Origin: Liolophura sinensis
Lineage: Eukaryota > Mollusca > Polyplacophora > Chitonida > Chitonidae
Assembly: GCF_032854445.1 (NCBI RefSeq)
Contig: NC_088302.1
Location: forward strand, 46,230,645-46,294,644
Reading direction: 5' to 3'
DNA length: 64,000 nt
Positions 38,001-50,000 of the stretch are shown one piece after another. The notes under the pieces were generated by a model. It had not been told where the DNA came from. It did no database searches and saw only the letters and a list, made by a program, of their open reading frames with translations. How positions within the stretch are numbered: position 1 is the first letter of the stretch; each line of letters begins with the position of its first letter. The position numbers and the translations under genes are program-made.

Positions 38001-41000
38001 ATGTCAGGACCAGTATAAATTTCATGGGATCATTTCCAAGCTCTCAGTTCATTTTGTCAGTATAAAGTGCAGAGTGGTTTATGAGGACTCAGGCACTTAT
38101 CTGGCTATGTAGCGATTGTACCTAGTGGGCCTCCATGGCTGAGATTATTATTGAACTGACCAGCACAGCACAATGACACAAGAACCTCTCACCATTGTGG
38201 TCACTGTAAGTTCAAATCCAGCCCTTGCTGGCTTACTCACCTGTGGTATGTGGGAAGGTCTACGAGTAACATGCAGATGGTTGTGGGTTTCCTCCTACCA
38301 TAATGCTGGCTGCTGTCGTATATGTGAAATATCCTTGAGGATCCTTAAAACACCAATCAAATAAATAAATAAATAAATTGATTTTGTTTTACACTTAAAC
38401 AGTAGTGAATAAAATGTGTTGATTGTCACCAGCTAAAATAACCAGTTATGATATAAATACCTGATCCATGTTTTCTGGTGCACAGATGTATCAGAGCTTG
38501 CTGCAGCAGAGAACACCTCTAAGACGACAGCCGTGGTGAAGATTAAGGAATCTGTGGACATTATGTTGACCCCACTGCTGCTGGAGTCCATACAAAGGTG
38601 TGTGTGCACAATGCAGGATATCATCGTTCAGAGTCAACTGAACTAAGGTCTACCCAGTGCACTCTTCGCAAATAATAGTCATATGAAAAACATAGAAGGA
38701 TTAATGTCTAGTCAAGTGTTAGTAATGGTTTGTAACGATATTCACATTAGCATCAACTGTCAGAAGCTCTCAGATCTTGTGTCTCACTATAAACAGTTGA
38801 ATTCTTAACCATGAATCATGAAGTGAGAGTTCAGTCATGACCTTGTACACGGAATTTCTAGATTCTCTGCGCTAATTGCTTGTGCGGTCTTGGTGACTGT
38901 AAGCCATGTGTAATGCCCTTGCGGCTGTTTGTACAGTGTTATGTTCATTGAAGGCTACATGTCCCACACAAAATATCATAGAAGTCTGCATGTCATATGT
39001 GCAAAAGTCCTACTGGAACCTGCCAAAGGTCAGTGGTTTATTTTAGGCATGCTGGTTTCCATCACCCAGAAAATGTATACACAAAGAATTCTCGTGTATG
39101 GCAATAAACAACCATAAAACAAATCCACTCTTTGTCAGGTATGTGGAGGCAGTGATTCCAGCCTTGAATGTCCTTCACCCGTCCTCAGTGATTGACTTCC
39201 TGCATGGCCTCTGCCTGGACAAAGTCAAGCAGCAGAATACATTCAAACAGGGAGTTCACAGCGACGCTGACACTCCGGACGAGGAGGAGGTACCCTCGTC
39301 TGACCAGGTGGACCATTCTGGGGAGGTGAACAAGGGGGATAATACGGCCACGCGCACCTCTAGTCTACAGGCCCTCATCTCTCTCTCTAAGGTGACTCTA
39401 ATAAATGCCTTATGCTTGTATGGATATAATGCACATATGAAACAGAAGTGAATGGTGATATAATGCAAATAGCTATATTCTTGCTAAGATGTTTGATGTA
39501 TTCAGGAGTCCAGTTATATAGTGCAGTGGTTAACAGTGGTTAGAAAGTCATAATGGTGTCAAGACGTTGTTGCATGCAAAAAAAATTTTATTGAGTGAGG
39601 TCAGTACAGTTGTCTTTGCTGAAAGATATTACCTGTTGTTGTCTCATTATTCCATGTAGTTTTCCCAGTACATATATAGCAGCCTAGATGTGCATATGTG
39701 TGTCATTTCCCTTGTAAGCCCATGTCATTTTCCTTGTAAGCTAGCCCATGTCATTTTCCTTGTAAACCAGCCCATGTCATTTTCCTTGTAAGCTAGCCCA
39801 TGTAATTTTCTTGGTAAACCAGCCCATGCTGTTTTCCTTGTTGTCTCATTATTCCATGTAGTTTTCCCAGGACATATATAGTAGCCTAGATGTGTATATG
39901 TGTGTCATTTCCCTTGTAAGGTAGTCCATGTCATCTTCCTTGTAAGCTAGCCCATGTCATCTTCCTTGTAAGCTAGCCCATGTCATTTTCCTTGTACACC
40001 AGCCCATGTCATTTTCCTTGTAAGCTAGCCCCTGTCATTTCCCTTGTAAGCTAACCCATGTCATTTCCCTTGTTGTCTCATTATTCCATGTAGTTTTCCC
40101 AGTACATATATAGTAGCCTAGATGTGTATATGTGTGTCATTTCCCTTGTAAGATAGCCCATGTCATTTCCCTTCTAAGGTAGCCCATGTGATTTCCCTGT
40201 AAGCTAGCCCATGTCATTTCCCTTGTAAGCTAGCCCATGTCATTTTCCTTGTAAGACAACCCATGTCATTTCCCTTGTAAGCTAGCCCATGTCATTTCCC
40301 TTGTAAGATAGCCCATGCCATTTTCCTTGTAAGCCAGCCCATGTCATTTTCCTTGTAAGGTAGCTCATGTCATTTCCCTTGTAAGGTAGCCCATGTCATT
40401 TCCCCTGTAAGCTAGCCCATGTCATTTCCCTTGTAGGCTAGCTCATGCCATTTTCCTTGTAAGCTAGCCCATGTCATTTTCCTTGTAAACCAGCCCATGT
40501 CATTTTCCTTGTAAGCTAGCCCCTGTCATTTCCCTTGTAAGGTAGCCCATGTCATTTTCCTTGTAAGCCAATAGTTTTCCCAGTACATATATAGTAGCCT
40601 AGATGTGTATATGTGTGTCATTTCCCTTGTAAGATAGCCCATGTCATTTCCCCTGTAAGCTAGCCCATGTCATTTCCCTTGTAAGCTAGCCCATGTCATT
40701 TCCCTTGTCGGCTAGCCCATGCCATTTTCCTTGTAAACCAGCCCATGTCATTTTCCTTGTAAATCAGCCCATGTCATTTTCCTTGTAAGCTAGCCCATGT
40801 CATTTTCCTTGTAAACCAGCCCATGTCATTTTCCTTGTAAGCTAGCCCATGTCATTTCCCTTGTCAGCTAGCCCATGTCATTTCCCTTGTAAGCTAGCCC
40901 ATGCCATTTTCCTTGTAAGCTAGCCCCTGTTATTTTCCTTGCAAGCTAGCCCATGTCATTTCCCTTGTAAGCTAGCCCATGTCATTGCCATTGTAAGCTA

Positions 41001-44000
41001 TCCAATGTCATTTCCCTTGTAAGCTAGCTCATGTCATTGACCTTGTAAGCTAGCCCATGTCATTTCCCTTGTAAGCTAGCCCATGTCATTTCCCTTGTAA
41101 GCTAGCCCATGTCATTGCCCTTGTAATATAGCCAGTGTCATTTCTCTTGTAAGCTAGCCTGTGTCATTGCCCTTGTAATGTAGCCCATGTCATTTTCCTT
41201 GTAAGCTAGCCCATGTCATTTCCCTTGTAAGATAGCCCATGTCATTTCCCTTGTAAGGTAGCCCATGTCATTTTCCTTGTAAGCTAGCCCATGTCATTTC
41301 CCTTGTAAGGTAGCCCGTGCCATTGCCCGCGTAATGTAGCCCTTGTCATTTTCCTTGTAAGCTAGCCCGTGTCATTTCCCTTGTAAGGTAGCCCATGTCA
41401 TTTCCCTTGTAAGGTAGCCCATGTCATTTCCCTTGTAAGGTAGTCCATGTCATTTCCCTAGGTAGCCCATGTCATTTCCCTTGTAAGGTAGTCCATGTCA
41501 TTTCCCTAGGTAGCCCATGTCATTTCCTGTGTAAGGTAGTCCATGTCATTTTCCTTGTAAGGTAGCCCATGTCATTGTCCTTGTAAGGTAGTCCATGTCA
41601 TTGCACAGGAGCCTTTGTCATTCCCCCCTGTAAGGTAGCCTATGTCATTTCCCATGTAAGGTAGTCAATGTCATTCCCCTCGTAAGGTAATCTATGTCAT
41701 TTCCCTTGTAAGGTATATTTACAGGTACCGGTAACCTGTGTCATTTCCCTTGTACAGTAACTGATGCTATTTCCTTACTGTAAGGATGGTTTCATTTTAT
41801 TTTCTAGATCAACTTGTGTATCCTTCAGTCCTCTGTGGTCGAGGAGGTTATCTCTTTCTCAGCCCTTGACCACATCCAGGAGCTGGCCTGTGTGTCCATG
41901 CTGGCCGTGTGTGTGTGGACAATATCACCTGTCAGGCTCTGTTCAATGACCACTCTTGTCAGATCACACACCAGAACAGCCGAGAATCCAGCATCAGGAA
42001 GCTTAGTTCTGGAGCTGTCACTAAGAAAAGTAAGGACTCAGTGGTCGTGGAGATTCCTGCCCCGGTAGATGGGGAGGGGGAGAAAGTGGCGGAGGTACTG
42101 CGGGAAGAGTCCCTGGGCAAACTGCAGATCGGCCGAATACACTGTCAACTAAGGAGGCTGTTCAAAGCAGCTGCAATCACGGATAATGTGTTTCTGACAG
42201 CTATACCGGACCACCGTTCCAAGGTCATGTTTGTGTTTGATAAAGATCCCAGGGCACCTGCGTCTGGGGGAGCCCAGTCGTCTCCTAAACGCCCTAGAAG
42301 GATGTCTAACAAAGAGTTAAGGCTGAATGACACGGAGGATACCCAGGGGCTGATCATGTTTGAGTGTGGAATTGAGGACATCACTCTGACAGCTGTGCGC
42401 AGGCTGGGTTATAAGGACAGCACCAGCCAGTCCTTCCAGGAGAAGATGGCGGAGATTGAGCGCACCCTGAATGAGATGCAGGAGAAGACCAACTTTGAGA
42501 TAGAGACAGAGACAGAGCCCCCAGCAGGGCACCGCAGAAGCAGCACCAACTCCAGTAGGGTGATGCCCAGCATAGACTCTTTTTCTTCCTGGGACTCACG
42601 TCTCTCCATCCCCTCCAGCGCTACATCCTTGCCCAGTGTGACCCATGTGGAGCCACTGGTTGGTGATGCTTCCAGTCTGATCCTTCAGTTCACAGATGTC
42701 TGGTTCAACTTTGCCTCCCCACCTTCATTGCCCAGGAAGAGGCAGGCAGATTTTACCAGGTAGATGAACACTATTAATGGTCTAGATCATTATTGTTCAA
42801 TAACAGCAGTAAAAGTTTTTGCTATAGTGCACATGGAAAGAAGTGTTATTACCCTTTCTTGGAAATACTAATGTAATAGGATAGAATTAATATTTTCTTG
42901 TTCTATTCTTCCAATATTTATCATTGTATGAAGAGAAGCCTGTAAATTTGTAACAATTACAAATTGATTTATACATATTTCTAGTGCTCAACAGATGTAT
43001 ATTTTGCAGTATGAATTTATTGAATGTTGTGAGCATCCTCTTGTCTGATTTTAAGGCTGGATTGGAACCTACTGAGCACTGCAACCCCTGCCATCAATGC
43101 CTGGCTGAATCCTGGTGACCGTATGATGACTTCAGTGAATGAGTTAGTTAGAACAGTCACAGAGAGGACTAGTTCCATCATGGCCTGCATCATGACGGAT
43201 GCACTTGAGGTCCAGGGCATACACATGCCTTACAAGGTACAGAGCACGCACAACCTTACTAGATGTGGAGCACACACGTGCCTTATAAGGTATAGAGCAC
43301 ACATAACCTTACTAGATGTACATGTGGAGCACACACACCTGCCTTACAAGGTATAGTGCAGACACAACCTTATTAGATGTACATGTGAAGTACACACACA
43401 TGCCTTAGAAAGTATAAACCATGCACTACCTTAACCCCCTGCAGACGAGAGCCAAATGCTCAGCTATTGACCACGAGTAACTAAAACCTCATCGTGTGTA
43501 CCCAGTTTTTAGTGAGTGAGTCAAGTATCTAGCCTGTTCGATATTTTCAGGCAGGCAAGATAAAAAACTCAGTGTGTGGGAAAGGTAAGCCATCAGCTCC
43601 GCCAGATACATAAACAGCCCATTATATATGCGCTAATAAATCATATGACTTTTCCCTGTGGTTTGCTCAGAATGGCATCAGAAATGATGACTGATCTGTT
43701 ATAGCTGATTCAGCCATTTTTTGTTGATAGGAAGCTCATAAAGAATGACATCACTGTTTGACAGTAAAGTTGGCAGTAAACTCTGCTCTACCGCATCATC
43801 CGAGTCCACCATTGTTCTTCTGTTGAGCCACGTGAGCCATGTCAAATGACTGATCATATCCTGTTTCACAGCAATCTGCAAGCTAAATGCTCATCATCTG
43901 CATTTAACTTTTTGACTGAGGCTATGCCCTCATCTGATTAGTAACTTAGCATTCGGCTCTTGTCCACGGAGAAATTGTGGGGTACACACACATGCCTTAT

Positions 44001-47000
44001 GAGGTACATGTATAGCGCTCACACAACCTAACTAGATGTACATGTGAAGCTCCCACACATGCCGTACAAGGCATTGAGCGCACACAACCTTACTAGATGT
44101 AGAGCACTTTTTTTATGTTCCCCATATATTATGACCTTCACACTACATTTGTATCTTACGTCCTGTCCAGCTATGGTTCCGAAAAGCACCAAAAATTTAC
44201 AACGTATAATACTCCTGTTTCTGCGTCTTTCAGAGTAAATTCAACAAGCTGACCGTGCTCTCTAAGACATTACAGGAGGACCCTTCATGTCAGCTGATGA
44301 TAGTTCTGAGGAAGTACATGCTGAAGGTTGGTACAGAGCCTGTTGAGGAGGCGATCAATGCTGAGACTATCCCTCAAATCATCACTATACAGAAGGGCAT
44401 CCTTGCTCTGACCAGGCAGTGGAAGAACATCCTCTACATGCCTCAGTTAGCCGGCATGACCTTCAAGGCGAAGAAGCCTGTACGACCGTACAGCGTGAAG
44501 TTCTCTATCCCGGAGGAGGACGGGAGCACGGACTTTAATGTGGAAGACGATGATGAAGGAGACATCCTGGTTAGTCAGTATGACATTGTGGATGAGAAGG
44601 TGTCCCTGTTGGACGCAGAAGGGGGATCCGTGCACCACTCCATTTCCAATCACAGCCTGAATGTTAAGGCTGAGGCTCAGAAAGGGACTGGGGTAACTGT
44701 AGAAGGGGACCCCACGGAGGCCTCCCAAAGTAAAACCAAGGTGACCACACTGCCAGAATTTCAAGTTATTGACTCCCCAGAACGAGGACCTACTGGTGGT
44801 CAGAAAGGTTTCATGCTTGCACCTCATTCCATCATGAAACGTAACGGAAGCAATTTCAGTTTCATTTCTGGTGGAGGCAGCATGTCCAGTCTTGACCAAG
44901 GAGGGGCCATGACACCACCAACAACACCACTCAAGGTGGGAGCTTCCAAACACTCCATTTTAAAGAAGCCAGAAGAGCATGAGGATTTGTATCGATGGAT
45001 GGCTCGCCAGCAAGATGGACAGCATTTCTCAACATTCCACCCCGCATTGCATACTGCGGCTTCTCGCCAAGATTCGTCCATGTCTGGTTTCATGAGTAAC
45101 TGGAGCCATGATGACAGCCGTAATGATTTAGGCTCAGAAACGTTCACTCTGGCCACCTCTATTCTCCAGCTTGCCGATGCCCAGATCTTATTCAAACCCT
45201 TTCTTCAGAGCATAGGTCTGCATGTAGAAGAGGTCAGGTCTTCAGCAATGATGAAGCGCTTTGGAGGAAATGTATCTCTGCAAGGAAGCTTTAAATCACT
45301 GAAAATAGAGATTGTGGAATCTGAGCAAAGGAACGTTGGGAAGCACAAAGGAAAAGGCAAGTCACAAGCCTATCCAAAAATCCGCAAAATCTTTCCAGAT
45401 TCTCCAGCATTTCTTTGCCAGAAGTTTAACTTGAACATTGGCATGAAGGATGTGATTGACTTTGAAAGGAACGAAACCTCTGGTGAAACCAACAAGAAGT
45501 CCTCTCACAGTCTTAAGTTTGCCATGCATAAACTGGAAGCCAAGCCTGCCACTACCCAGGTGAACTTCTTGGTGGAGAAAGAATCGGTTACCCTCAACGT
45601 AGACATGTCCTTGCTTCGTTTGGTGCATCAGTTTGCTTCAATGATCAGCAACATTCAGGTTACCAGAGAAGAGCTGAAACAAAACAGGTCCAGTGATATT
45701 TGGACAAGAACCCACAGGAAGCAAAACTCTAAGGATTCCACTTCAAGTACATCTACCCAACGTTCCGAATCTGATCAGCAGGTGCCCACAACCAAGCCAA
45801 AACAGCATCGTCATCAGGAGCCTAAACCAATGACCTCACGGTCACATCAAACCTTCCAAACAAGTCAGCCGTCAGAGCAGAAACACAACAAACGCAGCAA
45901 GTCCACAAGTGGGTCAGGGAGTAAGAAGTTTGTTGACCTTAAGAGACCAGATAAACTTGCCTTGGCATTGAAACTGAAGACTGATAAGTTCTCCAAGAAA
46001 AAGTCGAGCAAAGATTCATCCCAGTCTGAACCGCTTACACCAACGCTCCTAAACCTGAGTGACTCAGTGACAATTGACATGGTGGATAGCTCATCTCCTA
46101 CTCTGGCAGAGAAAACCATAGTAGATGAGATCAAAGGTAAATCTTAAGACTATCATTCAGGCAATACATCTTGATCAGTATATATTTTTGATGTTGATGC
46201 AAAAATCATATGGAGAAAATGCTGTGTTTGTGGTTCAGTTTATACCAGTGTGTACTTGGAATGTGCGATTGGATGTAAATTGTGTACCATAGAACTGCAA
46301 GAATGCACAAAAATGAAAAAGAAACTCTTATTAAGAAGGATTCGGTACTTCGAGTCAATGAAAACATGAGAAGAGTTTTATCAATATTAGGCATACAATA
46401 ACGCCAGAATTTGTGGCTATTCAGGAATTCCTCAGAAGTTGTGCATATTTTGTGAGCCAGAAATGTGAAAGACAGTGACCAAACATCCCTTTTCGAGGCC
46501 ATTATAACAGGGTGTCCAGATTTCATTTTCTCCTGTCTGTCCTATGTTAAAAGTGCTGAAAACAAGATGTTCAAATAGCACCAGTTTTCTATTTCACCTG
46601 TCTACTGGCTAACCCTATGGTAGGGTGCCATTGAACAGTATGAATTATGGTCAATTTGCCCTTAATGTGCATGGTGATTTTTATTGAGCCTGTTGTGTTG
46701 TCTGTTGCAGAGACAACCCCACAGTGCTGGAGGACCCTGTACCACCTGCTGGCTCTCTACTCCACCATGCCAGAGCCCAAGACGGTCAGTAAGCGTTGTG
46801 ATGCCTCCCGCCTCTCCGTCATCCAGGAAGAGCCTGACCATGACAGCAGGGCAGTGCGCAGAGCCGCAGGCAGGATAGAGATGAAGGAGTTTGGGAACAC
46901 CAGAGAAAGGCTGGACTCTATAGCTGCCGATGAGGAAAAGATGGATGGGAAGTTTGCTCAAACCTCATTCAACAGGACAAGCTTCAAGCAAAGTATGGCT

Positions 47001-50000
47001 GTAGTATCAGTTATGATTAGATAATGATGTTTTGCACTGTGTCTAATTTTAACAACATGTGTTATTTTATATTCTTTGGAACATTGTAAATACATCACAT
47101 GGGCTGATATTGAAATGAAGATTTAAATTTATGTTTCAGTGTGTATGTATATTATAGAAAATTACAATACTTTGATTATCAGTGTGTTATTCCCACTCAT
47201 CCAGTAGAGACCTCTGAATGATGTCAGTCCTCATCATGTATATTTTAATGGGTCAAGGGTCATAGTTGAGAGGTTAAGACTCCTAGCCTTGGACAGAGAA
47301 TTTTGGATTCCTTGCTCCCACTGTTTGCTGGGCCTTGTTGACAATAAATGGTTGACTTCGTTTGTGTGGTCTGTTTGCATGGTCTAATGTTTGTTGAACA
47401 CTACTTGGTTTCCACCAATATGGTAAGCGTATCTGTACATTTACATCACATGGGGGAAACTTTGTGAGCTACATGCAAAAGGTCAGTGGTTTATCCCAGG
47501 CACTTCAGTTTCCTCCATTCATAAAACTGACTGTCATGGTATAATTATTGCGTTAAATAATTAAATAAATAAATACTTGTGCTTTGTTTTAGGCATTTAC
47601 ATAGGGGAGAGCACTCCTCTTGTGGTGTACGGGGTGGCTAAGGTGAAGAAGGTCAGGATACTGGCTGCCCTGGGGGGTCTCAAGCTAGAGGCTGAATTAC
47701 AGAATGCTCATGTCTCTGGGGGATACAAAGAGAAAGTCAAAGGTAAGCAGAGCAGCTGTGTTCATATTTGTGGATACAAGGAGACAGTCAAAGGTCAGCA
47801 CAGCAGCTGCGTTGATAGTGGGAGATAGGAGAAAGTCAGAGGTAGACAGACTGTGGCAGTATGATTGGGGGATACAATCATAGTCAGAGGTATGCACCAT
47901 GGCAATGTGTGTATATTGGGGATACAAAGAAAAAGCCAGAAAAGCATTGTGGCAGGGTTTATATTTAGGCATACAAGGAAAAAGTCTTAAGCACTGTGTG
48001 TTGTATTGGGGGATATAATGAAAAAAGTGAAAAGTAAGCAGTGCTTGTATTATTTGATACTTGGAGATCAGAGGTTGGCACTGTGGCTGTGTTTATGGTG
48101 GGGGATACAAGGAGAAACCCAACCTGTAACACTAGCAATGCTTATTTTCTGAGGACGGAGAAAGTCCAAGGTAAGAACTATGATAGTGTTATGGAGGGGT
48201 GCTATGATATGGTCAGAGGTAAGCATTGTGGCAATGTTAGGGAAACCAAACAAGAAGAATGTCAAAGATAAGTGCTATGGCTACAAATTTGCAAAAGTGC
48301 TTTTGTTACATCATCTGTCTCAAAAAAAAGATGATGATTCCAGAGAATGATGAAAGAAAAAAAAATTCAGAACATACTCATGCTCAAGATAAAAAGAAAA
48401 TAAAAAGTGGTTAAAAAATGCACACTTTTTGTGGAATTTTCAAAATACAGTTTCCATTTTTTTGTTATGCAGGATTGCCCAAGCGGAAGTCGGCCGATTC
48501 TTCAGTAACAACCTGCATTGGCCACACAATGATTGTTCTTAAGGAAGGCCAGCCTCCCAGAATGCAGTACAGGTAGGAAATTCTTACTAATGAAAAAGTT
48601 TTGAGTTGTTTAACCATGCTGAGTATGAATATAAATATAATATCGTGGCATTTGCTTTTACAATTGTATTAAATCTTGTTCTTAAAGTTTTTTCGCTCTT
48701 GTTTTCTCCCCTTCAGAAATGTGGTCAGTGCTAAGGGTGACTGCCACAGCTGACACACATCTATCTTAAGACAAACCCATTTTGAAAAGAAAATAGATGA
48801 TCCATTGTCGGCCATAAGTGGGAAGGTCTGCCAGCAACATGCGGATGGTTGTGGGTTTACCCTGGGCTCTGCCCGGTTTCCTCCAACCATAATGCTGGTC
48901 GCTGTCATATAAGTGAAATATTCTTGAGTGCGGCATAAAACACCAATCAAATAAATAAATAAATAAATAATACCATCAATGTTATTCAAGCATTTTGTTC
49001 GTATTTTCCCCCCTGCACCAGAACTGTGGTCAATGTTGACATTGGCTCATGCCACAGCCTATACACATCCATCCTGAGGAGAAGCAGGGAACATAACTCA
49101 GCCCTGATTGACATTGGCGTGATTGATATCAACATCCCTCAGCACCCTGTGGTCTTGCATGGAATGATGACACGAGGCTCCAGACAACTCAGCAGTACCC
49201 TGCAGGAGTTCAGGTGGCCTGTCTCCAGAGCAAGGTAGTTCTCATGGTTCAGCTTCACATATCTAGATTCAGTACATTTGGTTGCATTGCATTTATTTCT
49301 TGCCCATTCATTATCAGAGAAGGAGTTTTTAAGAGCTCCACATCTGCTAGCAACCTACGTGGTTTCCTCCCACCATAATTCCAGCCGCCATCGTAAAAGT
49401 GAAATGTTTTTGAGTATGACATGAAACATCAATCTAATAAAAAAAGAGCTCCACTCCTTAACCATGTCTGTAATCCGGCTAAAATCAGATGAAGTATCGG
49501 CTTTCAACGCCTATTTCCCACTTACTAGAGCTGAAAGAAAACCTGCTTCTGGTCTGTTTGATGATCTCTTCTTCAAAAATAGAAAGTGCTTAAAGTAAAT
49601 TAAAATGTTAACTTTATTTTCCAAAATGGCAAAGCAAGAGTTTGATCTGACAGACAGCAAATGAGCTGGGCATAGTAATAACTTCAGTTCTAGCATCAGG
49701 TCAGTGATGTTAACGGTTTATGATATTAAAATGCTGTATTTATTAAACATCTGCCACTGTGTAGCATTACAGTAAGCCTTTTCCTATTGGCAGTCGGACA
49801 ATGATGGACACAGAGTCTAACTTGTCAACTACCCAGGCCCAGGAAGAGGCCCCCAGTGAGGAGTCTCATGTCCGCTTCCACAAGGCTGCTGTGGGCAAGT
49901 CCTCTGGGTTTAACATCCGTGTGAACGCTACATTACAGGGCTGGTGCATAGGGGCTGCTCTACTGCCATCACTCAAGGCACAGTATAAGGTGAAGGCAAA

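Noticed and set aside
44447-44953. 168-codon minus-strand frame
   Set aside because: Shadow of BLTP1 exon 24, which is conserved on the plus strand.
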